Origin: Streptomyces afghaniensis 772
GTDB taxonomy: Bacteria; Actinomycetota; Actinomycetes; Streptomycetales; Streptomycetaceae
Length of the DNA: 32,104 nucleotides
Assembly (NCBI GenBank): GCA_000415505.1
Contig: KE354258.1
Span: 1-32,104, forward strand
Direction: 5' to 3'
The notes under the pieces are model-generated. The model saw only the letters and a list, made by a program, of their open reading frames with translations. It did no database searches and was not told where the DNA came from. A program made the translations under genes and the position numbers. Below are positions 1 through 8,071 of this stretch, in pieces. The stretch's first letter is position 1. Each line of letters begins with the position of its first letter.

Positions 1-969
1 CGCGCCGCCGCGGACCGCCACCGTCCAGCCGCGGGCCTGTCTCAGGTCCAGCACGATCCTGGCCGCCCCGCGCACCGCCGGCTCGTCGGCGGCCGACCGC
101 AGCAGCCAGCCCCCGGCCAGCGGCTCCACCGAGCACAGCCCGAGCGCCGGCACCCACCTCGGGCCCGGCGACAGGGACTTGGGCACGGCCACGCGCCGCG
201 TGTACGGCATCCCGCTGACCGCGGCGGTCCAGCCGTCCCGGTCGACGACCAGGGCACGCCCGTCGAGCCGGGCCAGCACCGGCGCCGCGACCGCGCGCAG
301 CCGCTCCAGCGACTCCAGGTGCCGCTCCCGCAGCCGGGCCTCGGCGAGTTTCGCCACCGAGTCGACCCAGGCGAGCGTGGCCGGATGCATCGTCTCCAGC
401 GGACCGCTCACGTCCACCACGCCGAGCAGCCGGCCGTCCCGTGGATCCGTCAGCGGAGCGCCGGCACAGGTCCAGACGGCCTGGGAGCGCACGAAGTGCT
501 CGGAGGCGAAGACCTGTACGGGTCGGCGCACCACCGCCGGGGTGCCCAGACCGTTCGTGCCGACGACGTCCTCACGCCAGTCCGCGCCGAGTTCGAAGCC
601 GAGCCCGTCGGCCTTGCGCAGCACCGGCGCGCTGCCCTCGCGCCACAGCACCCGGCCCTCCTCGTCGGCGACCACCATGATGTGGTGCGCGACGTCCGCG
701 AACCCCAGCAGCCCCTCCCGCAGCACCGGCAGCACATGGCGCAGCACCGACGTCTCGCGCCGCCGCTGCACCTCCTCGCGGGACAGCAGATCCGCCCGGA
801 AGTCGTGGTCCGGATCGACACCGCTGCGCAGCATCCGCTCCCAGGACTGCTCGATCACCCGGCGCGGCGGCACGGGCGCGGGCTGCCCGGACAGCCGGGC
901 GGAACGGACCTCGCTGAGCACCCGGGCCGCACGCGTGGTGTCCCCGGCGGCGAGCTGCGTGACGTCCAT
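1..969 (-). CDS. GAF-domain transcriptional regulator (AcoR-like), 3' truncated by window edge
   Basis: Reads from an ATG at 969 to the window edge without a stop, giving about 323 residues. The N-terminal part has the VIEQSWERMLRSGVDPD segment typical of AcoR-type sensors. A GAF domain follows at about residues 75-220, with the diagnostic stretches VVGTNGLGTPAV, SEHFV, WTCAGAPLTDPRDG and LGVVDVSGPLETMHP. A linker and the start of a second domain come next; in this family the C-terminus is usually a helix-turn-helix, which would lie outside the window. By family knowledge it senses a small ligand and controls transcription; the ligand cannot be told. It lies downstream of the acyl-CoA dehydrogenase on the same strand but is separated by 246 bp containing a hairpin and tandem promoter repeats, so it is probably transcribed separately. 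Confidence 0.8.
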   Translation of the reverse strand, partial: MDVTQLAAGDTTRAARVLSEVRSARLSGQPAPVPPRRVIEQSWERMLRSGVDPDHDFRADLLSREEVQRRRETSVLRHVLPVLREGLLGFADVAHHIMVVADEEGRVLWREGSAPVLRKADGLGFELGADWREDVVGTNGLGTPAVVRRPVQVFASEHFVRSQAVWTCAGAPLTDPRDGRLLGVVDVSGPLETMHPATLAWVDSVAKLAEARLRERHLESLERLRAVAAPVLARLDGRALVVDRDGWTAAVSGMPYTRRVAVPKSLSPGPRWVPALGLCSVEPLAGGWLLRSAADEPAVRGAARIVLDLRQARGWTVAVRGGA

Positions 970-1034
970 AGGCGTGGGCCCCCCGGAGTCGCTTCTGACT
1001 GTCCGTCTCATAGTGCCGTCTGCCCGCCCAGGGG

Positions 1035-1084
1035 CGCGCACAGTCCGCGCACAGTCAGCAGCAAGTTGCAACCCCTTGCAACCC
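1035..1084 (-). promoter_or_regulatory. Tandem direct repeats upstream of the GAF regulator
   Basis: Two perfect tandem copies of CGCGCACAGTC (1035-1045 and 1046-1056) are followed by two copies of TTGCAACCC (1066-1074 and 1076-1084). The periods of 11 and 10 bp are about one helical turn, as expected for a protein binding repeatedly to one face of the DNA. They lie 66-115 bp upstream of the GAF gene start and are therefore candidate operator or activator sites. The binding protein is unknown; autoregulation is only a guess. Confidence 0.45.
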
Positions 1085-1168
1085 TGGTGGACAGCCCGGC
1101 CGTGTCCGAAACTTGAGCGGCGCCGTCCCGAGCGGCGTTCAGTGGCTCGAACGGGCCAGTGCGGCGGG

Positions 1169-1196
1169 GGTGGTGCCGTGTCGGCGCAGCACCACC
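1169..1196 (-). terminator. Hairpin after the AidB-like gene
   Basis: GGTGGTGC (1169-1176) pairs perfectly with GCACCACC (1189-1196) across a 12-nt loop, starting 20 bp beyond the acyl-CoA dehydrogenase stop codon. There is no U-tract, which is common for Streptomyces terminators. Confidence 0.4.
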
Positions 1197-1215
1197 TCCG
1201 CTTCGGCTGCCCGGA

Positions 1216-2850
1216 TCAGGCCACCGGCCGGGCCCGCTCCACCACCGACGCCAGATCGAGCGTGTGCGGCAGCGTCCCGAACGCCGCGCCCCCGTCGCCG
1301 CCCAGCCGCGCCGCGCAGAACGCGTCGGCGACCTGCGGTGGCGCGAAACGGACCAGCAGCGACCCCTGGAGCACCAGCGCCAGCCGCTCCGCCAGCCGCC
1401 GCGCCCTGCCCTCCACCCCCTCCAGATCGGCGAGTTCGGTCAGCAGGTTCTTGATCGTCCCGTCGAGCCGGTGGTCGGCGCCGCGCGCCTGCCCGACCTC
1501 CCGCAGATACGCGTCGAGCGCCCCCGGCTCCCGCTGCAACGCCCGCAGCACGTCGAGGGCCTGGACGTTGCCCGCACCCTCCCAGATCGAGTTGAGCGGC
1601 GACTCGCGCACCAGCCGGGGCAGCCCGGACTCCTCGACGTAGCCGTTGCCGCCCAGGCACTCGGCCGCCTCCACCGCCACCGGCGGGCACCGCTTGGTCA
1701 CCCAGTACTTTGCCGCCGGCACCGCGATCCGCAGCAGCGCCCGCTCCTGCTCGCCGCCGTCGTCGTAGGCCGCCGCGAGCCGCAGCGCCAGCGTCGTCGC
1801 CGCCTCCGACTCCAGGGCGAGGTCGGCGAGGACGTTGCGCATCAGCGGCTTGTCGGCGAGCTTCCCGCCGAACGCCTCCCGGTACGTGCAGTGGTGCACC
1901 GCCTGCGCCACGGCCTGCCGCATCAGCCCCGCCGAGCCCAGCACACAGTCGAGCCGGGTCGCCGCCACCATCTCGATGATGGTGCGCACCCCGCGGCCCT
2001 CCTCGCCGACCCGGCGCGCCCAGGTCCCGTCGAACTCGACCTCTGCCGAGGCGTTCGACCGGTTGCCGAGCTTGTCCTTGAGCCGCTGGAGCAGGAACAC
2101 GTTGCGCGTGCCGTCCGCCAGCACCCGCGGCACCAGGAAGCAGGTGAGCCCGCCCGGCGCCTGCGCCAGCACCAGGAAACCGTCGGACATCGGCGCCGAG
2201 CAGAACCACTTGTGCCCGGTCAGTTCGTACGTCCCGTCCTCCGCGAGCGGCCGCGCGGACGTCGTGTTGGCCCGTACGTCGCTGCCGCCCTGCTTCTCCG
2301 TCATGCCCATCCCGAACAGCGCCCCGGCCTTGAGGCGCGCGGGCCTGAGCTCACGGTCGTAGACCATGGACGTCAGCCGCGGCTCCCACTCGGCGGCCAG
2401 GTCCGGGTCGGTGCGCAGGGCGGGCACCGCCGCGTGCGTCATCGACAGCGGGCAGCCGTTGCCGGCCTCGACCTGCGTCCACACCAGGAAGGCGGCGGCC
2501 CGCCGCAGATGCCCGGCCGGCCGGTCCCAGGCCGCGGTCAGGCCGGCCGAGACGCCCTTGCCGAGCAGCCGGTGCCAGGACGGGTGGAACTCGACCTCGT
2601 CGATCCGCCGGCCGTACCGGTCGTGGGTGCGCAGCCGGGGCGGGTTCTCGTTGGCCTGCGCCCCCCACTCCTGCACCTGGGCCGAGCCGGCGGACCGCCC
2701 GAGCGCCGAGAGCTCGCCGAGCACCTCGTCGCGCAGGCCGGGATCGAGATGCCGTTCGACCGCCGCCGTGAGAGCCCGGTCGGCCGAGAAGACGTCGTAC
2801 CCGACCAGCGGCGGGACCTGGTTGTTCACGGAGTGGGTGCTGCCAGCCAT
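1216..2850 (-). CDS. AidB-type acyl-CoA dehydrogenase family protein
   Basis: 544 residues, close to the about 541 residues of E. coli AidB. The N-terminus (VNNQVPPLVGYDVFSADRAL) is the AidB-specific pre-domain, with the flavin acyl-CoA dehydrogenase fold after it. FAD-binding stretches are visible at about 180-197 (FGMGMTEKQGGSDVRANTT) and 210-216 (LTGHKWF). SIWEGAGNVQALDVLRAL at about 421-438 contains the conserved glutamate (E424). AidB belongs to the adaptive response to DNA alkylation and binds DNA, but its actual chemistry is unsettled, and Streptomyces homologues may simply be acyl-CoA oxidoreductases. It diverges from the BrkB gene across 109 bp. The ATG at 2850 is chosen because the AidB signature begins directly after it. 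Confidence 0.88.
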   Translation of the reverse strand: MAGSTHSVNNQVPPLVGYDVFSADRALTAAVERHLDPGLRDEVLGELSALGRSAGSAQVQEWGAQANENPPRLRTHDRYGRRIDEVEFHPSWHRLLGKGVSAGLTAAWDRPAGHLRRAAAFLVWTQVEAGNGCPLSMTHAAVPALRTDPDLAAEWEPRLTSMVYDRELRPARLKAGALFGMGMTEKQGGSDVRANTTSARPLAEDGTYELTGHKWFCSAPMSDGFLVLAQAPGGLTCFLVPRVLADGTRNVFLLQRLKDKLGNRSNASAEVEFDGTWARRVGEEGRGVRTIIEMVAATRLDCVLGSAGLMRQAVAQAVHHCTYREAFGGKLADKPLMRNVLADLALESEAATTLALRLAAAYDDGGEQERALLRIAVPAAKYWVTKRCPPVAVEAAECLGGNGYVEESGLPRLVRESPLNSIWEGAGNVQALDVLRALQREPGALDAYLREVGQARGADHRLDGTIKNLLTELADLEGVEGRARRLAERLALVLQGSLLVRFAPPQVADAFCAARLGGDGGAAFGTLPHTLDLASVVERARPVA

Positions 2851-2947
2851 GCTGCGAAAGTACCCCGGGGCGGCACCTTGGTCACCCAGCGGCGGGGGCC
2901 GGGTGCCGCAGACCAGCCTGTGGGTGAGTACGGTCAGGCGCGGCGGA

Positions 2948-2953
2948 TACCGT
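2948..2953 (+). promoter_or_regulatory. -10-like TACCGT placed for a leaderless transcript
   Basis: TACCGT lies 6 nt before the GTG start at 2960, and no Shine-Dalgarno sequence lies between. This is the spacing expected when transcription begins at the start codon. A clear -35 box is not visible. Confidence 0.35.
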
Positions 2954-2959
2954 TAGGGG

Positions 2960-4120
2960 GTGCAGCCAGCAAGTGAAACCCCCGACACACCCTCCGGGCG
3001 CCTCCACCGGGCTCGTGCTCTCTACCGGAACGTCTCCAAGCGCAGGACCGCCTGGCTGTTGCTCAAGGACACCGTCAACTCCTGCATCGAGTACCGCATC
3101 CTGGGCCTGGCGGCGGAGGCCGCGTTCTTCACGCTGCTGTCGGTGCCGCCGCTGCTGCTGAGCATGATCGGACTGCTCGGCTACGTCGACGCCTGGACCG
3201 GTGCCGACACCATCGAGAGCCTCCAGGCCAACCTTCTGGAGGCCGCCCGCACGGTGCTGTCCGACCGGGGCGTGCGGCAGATCGCCGAGCCGATCCTGCA
3301 CGACGTGATGAAGGGCGGCCGGCCCGACGTCATCTCCATCGGCTTCCTGTTCGCCCTGTGGTCCGGCTCCCGCGCCGTGAACGTCTTCATAGACACCATC
3401 ACCGTCATGTACGGCCTCGACGGTGTCCGGGGCATCGTGAAGACCCGCCTGATGGCCTTCGCGCTGTTCATCGTCGCCCTGCTGATCGGCTCGATCGCGC
3501 TGCCGCTGATGGTGGCCGGGCCGGACGCGGTCGTACGGATCGTGCCGTGGTCGACCACGGTCGTACAGGTCCTCTACTGGCCGGTCGTCATCCTCCTGTC
3601 GATCGCCTTCCTGACCACGCTCTACCACGTGTCCGTCCCCGTCCGCTCCCCGTGGATCGAGGACGTGCCCGGCGCGCTCGTCGCCCTCGGCATGTGGGTC
3701 CTCGGCAGCTTCCTGCTGCGGATCTACCTGACCAGCACGGTCGAGGGCCCGACGATCTACGGCTCCCTGGCCGCGCCCGTCGCCGTGCTGCTGTGGATCG
3801 GTGTGTCCGCGTTCGCCGTGCTCGTCGGCGCCGCGGTCAACGCCGCCATCGACCGGGTCTGGCCGGCCGCCGCGACGGCCGCGGCCCGCGAGGCCAACGA
3901 ACGCCTGCGGCAGGCGCAGGTCGCCGAGTACGTCGCCCGCGCCGCCGCCGCGGGCGAGTCCGACCCCGACATGCCCTCCGAGTTCCCCGAACGCTGGTCC
4001 CGCTTCCTCCCTCCGGAGGACGTCACGGCCCGCCTGCGGACACACGTGAAGAGCACCCACACCCACACGAAGGGCCCCGGCCACGCGAACGGGGAGCCAC
4101 CACCGCCCGCCGACAAGTAA
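2960..4120 (+). CDS. YihY/virulence factor BrkB family membrane protein
   Basis: 386 residues from a GTG start. The family core is clear: EYRILGLAAEAAFFTLLSVPP leads into the first membrane helix (about 50-75). Further hydrophobic segments occur at about 112-135, 165-185, 195-218, 235-255 and 265-290, matching the six-helix YihY/BrkB layout. GPTIYGSLAAPVAVLLWIGVSAFAVLVGAAVNA near 255-290 is the family's last conserved block. The tail is charged and His/Lys-rich (STHTHTKGPGHANG). The family was once called ribonuclease BN in error; its members are inner-membrane proteins of unknown transport or envelope role. It has its own promoter region, divergent from the AidB-like gene. Confidence 0.88.
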   Translation: MQPASETPDTPSGRLHRARALYRNVSKRRTAWLLLKDTVNSCIEYRILGLAAEAAFFTLLSVPPLLLSMIGLLGYVDAWTGADTIESLQANLLEAARTVLSDRGVRQIAEPILHDVMKGGRPDVISIGFLFALWSGSRAVNVFIDTITVMYGLDGVRGIVKTRLMAFALFIVALLIGSIALPLMVAGPDAVVRIVPWSTTVVQVLYWPVVILLSIAFLTTLYHVSVPVRSPWIEDVPGALVALGMWVLGSFLLRIYLTSTVEGPTIYGSLAAPVAVLLWIGVSAFAVLVGAAVNAAIDRVWPAAATAAAREANERLRQAQVAEYVARAAAAGESDPDMPSEFPERWSRFLPPEDVTARLRTHVKSTHTHTKGPGHANGEPPPPADK

Positions 4121-4509
4121 CGGGCCTGCGTATCGAGCCGCCGGGGCCACCGGGGCCACCGGGGCCGCAACGGGCACGCGGTCCGGCGGGCCCGCCGGGA
4201 CTGCGGCCGCCGCCGTATCGCTGCCCGGGCGGGCCCGCCGGGACTGCGGCTGCGCCGCATCGCCGCCGGGCGGGTCCGGGCGCGGCCTGCTCGTGATGCG
4301 CGCTGCCTGCCCTGCGGGCGGTTGGCCGTCGTCACGCCTTCCGGGGTCCGGTCTGCCGGCGGCCGGCGCTGGGTGTCGGCGGGCGACGTGCCGTCACTCA
4401 CCCCTGGCCCGGCGGGTCGCCGTCGGCGTGCCTTCGAGGCACCGTGTGCTCGTCGGCAGGCGACGCACCGTCACTCGTCTCCAGGGCCCGGCCCGGCGGC
4501 GGCCCGTCG
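4121..4509. repeat. Non-coding gap with imperfect tandem repeats
   Basis: No credible gene is seen here. GGCCACCGG-type units repeat from 4142. A 23-bp block beginning GGCGGGCCCGCCGGGACTGC occurs perfectly at 4185-4207 and 4228-4250 (period 43). A second looser pair shares GCGACG-GCCGTCACTC-like blocks near 4380 and 4455, each followed by a GGCCCGGC run. The self-complementary GGCGGGCCCGCC core could form hairpins and serve as the end of the BrkB and SDR transcripts, which converge on this gap. Confidence 0.6.
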
Positions 4510-5354
4510 TCACGTCTGCCACGTTCCCGCCGCCGTCTCCTCCCGTACGAAGTCCGCGAAGTCCCTGGGCGCGCGGCCCAGGACCTCCCGTACGCCGTCC
4601 GAGACGTGTGCGTTGCGGCCGTCGAGGAGGGTGTCGAAGATTCCGGTCAGGGCCGTGACCTCCTGCGGCGGGATGCCGAAGCCGAGCAGGATCTCGCCGT
4701 ACTCGTGTGTCGACACCGCCCGGTAGGTGAGTGGGCGGCCCGTCGACTGGGCGATTTCCGCGACCGCCTCGCCGAAGGTGAGCAGGCGCGGCCCGGAGAG
4801 GGTGACCGTCCGGGCCACGTACCGGTCGCCGGACGTCAGCGCGGTCACCGTCACGTCCGCGATGTCCCGCACGTCGAGGAACGGCTCCCGCACCTCGTCG
4901 GCCGGGAACACCAGCTCCCCCCGCTCCCGCAGCTCCGCCACCAGCGGCCCTTCGCTGAAGTTCTGCGCGAACCACGCGGCCCGCAGGACCGTCCAGTCCG
5001 CCCCCGAGCGTGCAGCGCCTCCTCGGTGGGCAGGGCCTGGTCCTCGCCGCGCCCGGACAGCAGCACCAGCCGCCGCACCCCGAGCCCGACCGCTTCCCGC
5101 GCGAGGTCCCCGACCGCCTCGGCGGCGCCCGGCGCGCCGACGTCCGAGGGGTATACGAGGTAGGCCGCATCGGCGCCGCGCAGGGCGTCCGCCCACGTCG
5201 AGCGGTCCCACCAGTCGAAACCGGTCGCCCGCGACGCCGCCCGTACCGTGAGCCCGGCCGCCTTCGCCGCCCGTGCCACCCGGCTGCCCGTACGGCCCGA
5301 GGCGCCCGTCACCACAACCGTCATGTCCTTCGAGTTCCGTGTCGTGTTCGTCAT
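4510..5354 (-). pseudogene. NmrA-like NAD(P)-binding SDR, frameshifted as written
   Basis: The N-terminal half reads from the ATG at 5354 (or 5324) and has the dinucleotide motif TVVVTGASGRTGSRVARAAK at about 11-30 and a Rossmann fold through GVRRLVLLSGRGEDQALPTEEALHA. The C-terminal half continues in another frame from GADWTVLRAAWFAQNFSEGPL to the TGA at 4510. The frames join near 5003-5011 if one base is restored (GCxTCGGGG). Restored length is about 281 residues, normal for the NmrA/quinone-oxidoreductase-type atypical SDRs, which bind NAD(P)H and lack the classical YxxxK site. It diverges from an AraC-type gene across 81 bp, a usual regulator-SDR pairing. The defect may be a sequencing error, since neighbouring genes carry the same kind of lesion. 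Confidence 0.8.
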
Positions 5355-5423
5355 GCCGTCGAGTCAACTGCCGTACACCGCACGGAACCATCGCTGAACG
5401 GCTCATTCCCATACGGCCGCGTC

Positions 5424-5429
5424 TACGCT
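5424..5429 (+). promoter_or_regulatory. -10-like TACGCT, leaderless spacing
   Basis: TACGCT ends 6 nt before the ATG at 5436, with only GACCCC between and no Shine-Dalgarno sequence. The AraC mRNA therefore probably begins at its start codon. Confidence 0.4.
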
Positions 5430-5435
5430 GACCCC

Positions 5436-6368
5436 ATGGACGCACTCTCAGGGTTGCTGGAGGGCCCGCGCGCCAGGGGCGCGTTCATGATCAGGGCGTG
5501 CTTCGACCCGCCGTGGGCGGTACGCGTGGAGGACCGGGCGCCGCTCACCGTGATGCTCGTCGTGCGCGGCGAGGCCTGGGTCCTGCCCGACCGGGGCGAG
5601 CGGACCCTGCTGCGGGCCGGGGACCTCGCCGTCGCCCGCGGCCCGGACCCCTACACCTGCGGGGACGCCCCCGGCACGGCACCGCAGGCGCTGATCCTGC
5701 CCGGCCAGGAGTGCCGCTACCCGGACGGACGCCCCCTCCACGGCTCCATGGACCTGGGCGTACGCACCTGGGGCGACCGGCTCGACGGGTCCACGGTGAT
5801 GCTGATCGGCACGTACCCGATGCAGGGCGGATCAACGGCCGGCTGCTGGACGCGCTGCCGCCGCTGCTCGCCCTCACGTCCGACGTGTGGGACTGCCCGC
5901 TCACGCCGTACGTCGCCGAGGAGATCGTGCGGGACGAGCCCGGCCAGGAGGTGGTCCTGGACCGGCTGCTGGACCTGCTGGTCATCGCCGCGCTGCGCGC
6001 GTGGTTCGCCGCCCCGAGGCGGAGGCCCCCGCCTGGTACCGGGCCCTCGCCGACCCGGTCGTCGGCGGCGTCCTGCGCCTGCTCCAGGACAACCCCGCCC
6101 ACCCGTGGACCGTGGCCGCGCTCGCCGCCAAGGCCGGGGTGTCCCGCGCCGCACTCGCCCGCCGCTTCACCGCCCTGGTCGGCGAGCCCCCGATGGCGTA
6201 CCTCACCGGCTGGCGCCTCGCCCTCGCCGCCGACCGTCTGCGCGACTCCGAGGACACGCTCGACGCGGTGGCCCGGCGGGTGGGGTACGGCAGCGCGTTC
6301 GCCTTGTCGACGGCGTTCAAGCGGGTGTACGGGGTGAGCCCGGTGGAGTACCGGGGGCGGGGGCGTAG
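5436..6368 (+). pseudogene. AraC-family regulator (cupin sensor + AraC HTH), frameshifted as written
   Basis: The N-terminal cupin-type sensor (about residues 1-130) reads from the ATG at 5436: MDALSGLLEGPRARGAF, the VVRGEAWVLPD strand, LLRAGDLAVARG. The frame then shifts near 5823-5830 to continue as RINGRLLDALPPLLAL, and again near 6012-6015 in a C-run to continue as EAEAPAWYRALADP. The DNA-binding domain contains two HTHs (TVAALAAKAGVSRAALARRF and TLDAVARRVGYGSAFALSTAF) ending in GVSPVEYR. Each shift is cured by restoring one base. The last frame has no stop until 6660 and runs into the next gene; one more missing G near 6350-6360 would put the stop at 6368, which I take as the likely end. 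It probably controls the divergent SDR. Real decay and base-calling error are both possible. Confidence 0.75.
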
Positions 6369-6464
6369 CGGCCGGGAGCCACGGTGCCCTGGCCGGACGC
6401 CCTGGTCAGCGGCGGTGGGGCACCCCGGCCCGGGACGCTCGCGGCAGCCTCGCGGCCGGCGGCG

Positions 6465-6470
6465 TAGCCT
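6465..6470 (+). promoter_or_regulatory. -10-like TAGCCT, leaderless spacing
   Basis: TAGCCT ends 7 nt before the GTG at 6478 with no ribosome-binding site between, matching leaderless initiation for the second AraC gene. Confidence 0.35.
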
Positions 6471-6477
6471 GGCTCAC

Positions 6478-7167
6478 GTGTACGTGGAGCGGGCGTCACG
6501 ACTGGCGGGAGCGGTCGTGTGGAGCAATGCCCCGGAGCGGGACGGGGCAGCGCGTGTGCTGCCCGACGGGTGCATGGACCTGCTGTGGCACGAGGGGCGG
6601 CTGCTGGTCGCCGGGCCCGACACGCACGCGTACGTCACGGACGGCGAGACCGGCGCCTGAGCCGGCGTCCGCTTCTACCCGGGCACGGCCCCGGCCCTGC
6701 TCGGCGTACCGGCGCACGAGCTGCGCGACCGCCGCGTCGAGCTCACGGATCTGTGGCCGGCCCCGGAGGTACGGCGACTGGCGGCACGGGTGAACGCCGC
6801 CCCCGACCCGGCGAGCGGACTGGAGGACCTCGCCCTGCGGCAGGCGGCCGGTGCCGATCCGCCGGATCCGCTGCTGCGGCAGGTCGTGGCCGCCCTCGGC
6901 GCGGGCCGGCCCGTCGCCGCGACCGCCGACGAACTCGGCCTCGGGGCACGCCAGTTGCACCGCCGTTCGCTGACCGCGTTCGGCTACGGACCCAAGACCC
7001 TGGCCCGGATCCTGCGGTTGCGCCGCGCCCTCGCGCTGGCCCGGCGCGGTGTGCCCTTCGCGGACACGGCCGCCCGGGCCGGCTACGCCGACCAGGCCCA
7101 TCTCGCCCGGGACGTCAGAGAGTTGACCGGCCTGCCGCTGGGGGAGCTACTCGCCCGACCCGGTTAG
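6478..7167 (+). pseudogene. Second AraC-family regulator, interrupted by an in-frame TGA
   Basis: From GTG 6478 the frame gives a typical N-terminal sensor (RVLPDGCMDLLWHEGRLLVAGPD) and meets TGA at 6658-6660. The same frame then continues without interruption as [23 protein letters not shown] and an AraC HTH (residues about 135-229: [28 protein letters not shown], then [23 protein letters not shown]) to TAG at 7167. The segment around the stop corresponds to a region where relatives, as I recall them, have a tryptophan (GAWAGVRF), so TGG to TGA is the simplest explanation. Full length would be 229 residues. The downstream part could start independently at GTG 6790 and yield a bare DNA-binding domain. 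The 3' end overlaps the convergent VOC gene by 21 bp. Confidence 0.75.
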
Positions 7168-7551
7168 CGGAGCGAACAGGTCCACCCCGTTGCCGTCCGG
7201 GTCGAGCACGACGGCGTACCGCTGACCCCAGAAGGCGTCCCAGGGCTTCAGCTCACCCCGGCACCCGGCGCTCACCAACTCCGCGTACAGCGCGTCCACT
7301 TCCTCCGGCCCGTCACACCGAAGGGCCAGCGAGGTCCGGCCGCCGTCGGTCGGCGGCCGCCACTCGGGCAGGAAGGAGCGGACCGTCTCCTCGGTGTCGA
7401 GCATCAGCCGCAGTCCGCCGGGCAGCCCGGCCTCGGAGTGCGGCTGGTTCTCGGCGCCCTCCGGGAAGGCGAACCCGAGCCGGCGGTAGAAGGCGACGGA
7501 GGCGGCCATGTCGGAGACGACCAGGCCGATGGCATCGAATCGTGCAGTCAT
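7147..7551 (-). CDS. VOC-family (glyoxalase/bleomycin-resistance fold) protein
   Basis: 134 residues, a typical single VOC unit pair: [22 protein letters not shown] begins the first beta-alpha-beta-beta-beta module and [18 protein letters not shown] ends the second. The usual N-terminal metal-ligand histidine of glyoxalase I is absent (IGLVV), and the C-terminal glutamate is an aspartate (GVDLF), so metal-dependent glyoxalase activity is unlikely. Binding, sequestration or an unassigned small-molecule reaction is more plausible. The start is ATG 7551. On this strand a TACGGT -10 box lies 6 nt before it with no Shine-Dalgarno, pointing to a leaderless mRNA controlled from the palindrome shared with the SRPBCC gene. 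Confidence 0.85.
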   Translation of the reverse strand: MTARFDAIGLVVSDMAASVAFYRRLGFAFPEGAENQPHSEAGLPGGLRLMLDTEETVRSFLPEWRPPTDGGRTSLALRCDGPEEVDALYAELVSAGCRGELKPWDAFWGQRYAVVLDPDGNGVDLFAPLTGSGE

Positions 7552-7557
7552 GGGCCC

Positions 7558-7656
7558 ACCGTAGGCAGGCCCGCGACGCTGGGTCTTGAAGGAATCGGAC
7601 ACCGGTCGCGCGGTGTCCGATACGTTCAAGACGGCCCCCGGGCAGGCCCGTAACGT
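7558..7656. promoter_or_regulatory. Divergent VOC/SRPBCC promoter with 50-bp palindromic operator
   Basis: Arms 7583-7604 and 7611-7632 are inverted copies matching at 20 of 22 positions, around a 6-nt centre (GTCGCG). Their inner ends are ATCGGACACCG and CGGTGTCCGAT; their outer ends are GTCTTGAA and TTCAAGAC. TTCAAGAC on the plus strand sits 18 bp before TAACGT (7651-7656), which is 7 nt before the SRPBCC ATG. The mirror TTCAAGAC on the minus strand sits 19 bp before TACGGT (7563-7558), which is 6 nt before the VOC ATG. Each arm thus carries the -35 region of one promoter, so a dimeric protein bound here would silence both genes together. The binding protein is not evident. Confidence 0.7.
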
Positions 7657-7663
7657 CGCCGCC

Positions 7664-8071
7664 ATGACGACCACGACACGGCATTCCAGGCACCTCGGCA
7701 TCTCCATCGACCGACCCGCCCAGGAGGTCTACGACTACGTCTCGGACCCCGCCAACGTCCCCGGCTGGGCCCCCGGACTGGCCCGTTCCCTCGAGCTGGT
7801 GGACGGCCGGTGGGTGGGGGAGTCGCCCATGGGGCGGGTCGTGGTGGACTTCACGCCCAGGAACGACTTCGGCGTGCTCGACCACGACGTCACTCTGCCC
7901 TCGGGGGAGACCGTCCACAACCCGATGCGGGTGCTCACCGACGGCCCCGGCTGCGAGGTGGTCTTCACCCTGCGCCGCCGGCCCTGGATGAGCGACGAGG
8001 ACTTCCACCGCGACGCGGAGGCGGTGACCGCCGACCTCACCGCCCTCAAGCGGCTGATGGAACGCGCCTAG
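7664..8071 (+). CDS. SRPBCC-family (START/polyketide-cyclase fold) protein
   Basis: 135 residues starting at ATG 7664. The HLGISIDRPAQEVYDYVSDPANVPGWAPGL opening is the standard beginning of SRPBCC ligand-binding proteins. It is followed by antiparallel strands (VVVDFTPRNDFGVLDHDVTL, CEVVFTLRRRP) and a long C-terminal helix (FHRDAEAVTADLTALKRLMERA) that closes the pocket. The ligand and reaction are unknown. It diverges from the VOC gene over a shared palindrome, and pairs of such small-molecule proteins often act together in detoxification or modification. The stop codon abuts an IS481-type transposase remnant, so insertion occurred at or just after the gene end; length and final helix look complete. 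Confidence 0.85.
   Translation: MTTTTRHSRHLGISIDRPAQEVYDYVSDPANVPGWAPGLARSLELVDGRWVGESPMGRVVVDFTPRNDFGVLDHDVTLPSGETVHNPMRVLTDGPGCEVVFTLRRRPWMSDEDFHRDAEAVTADLTALKRLMERA

Noticed and set aside
1159-2976. 605-codon plus-strand frame
   Set aside because: Shadow of the AidB-like gene on the opposite strand; low-complexity Arg/Pro/Gln sequence.
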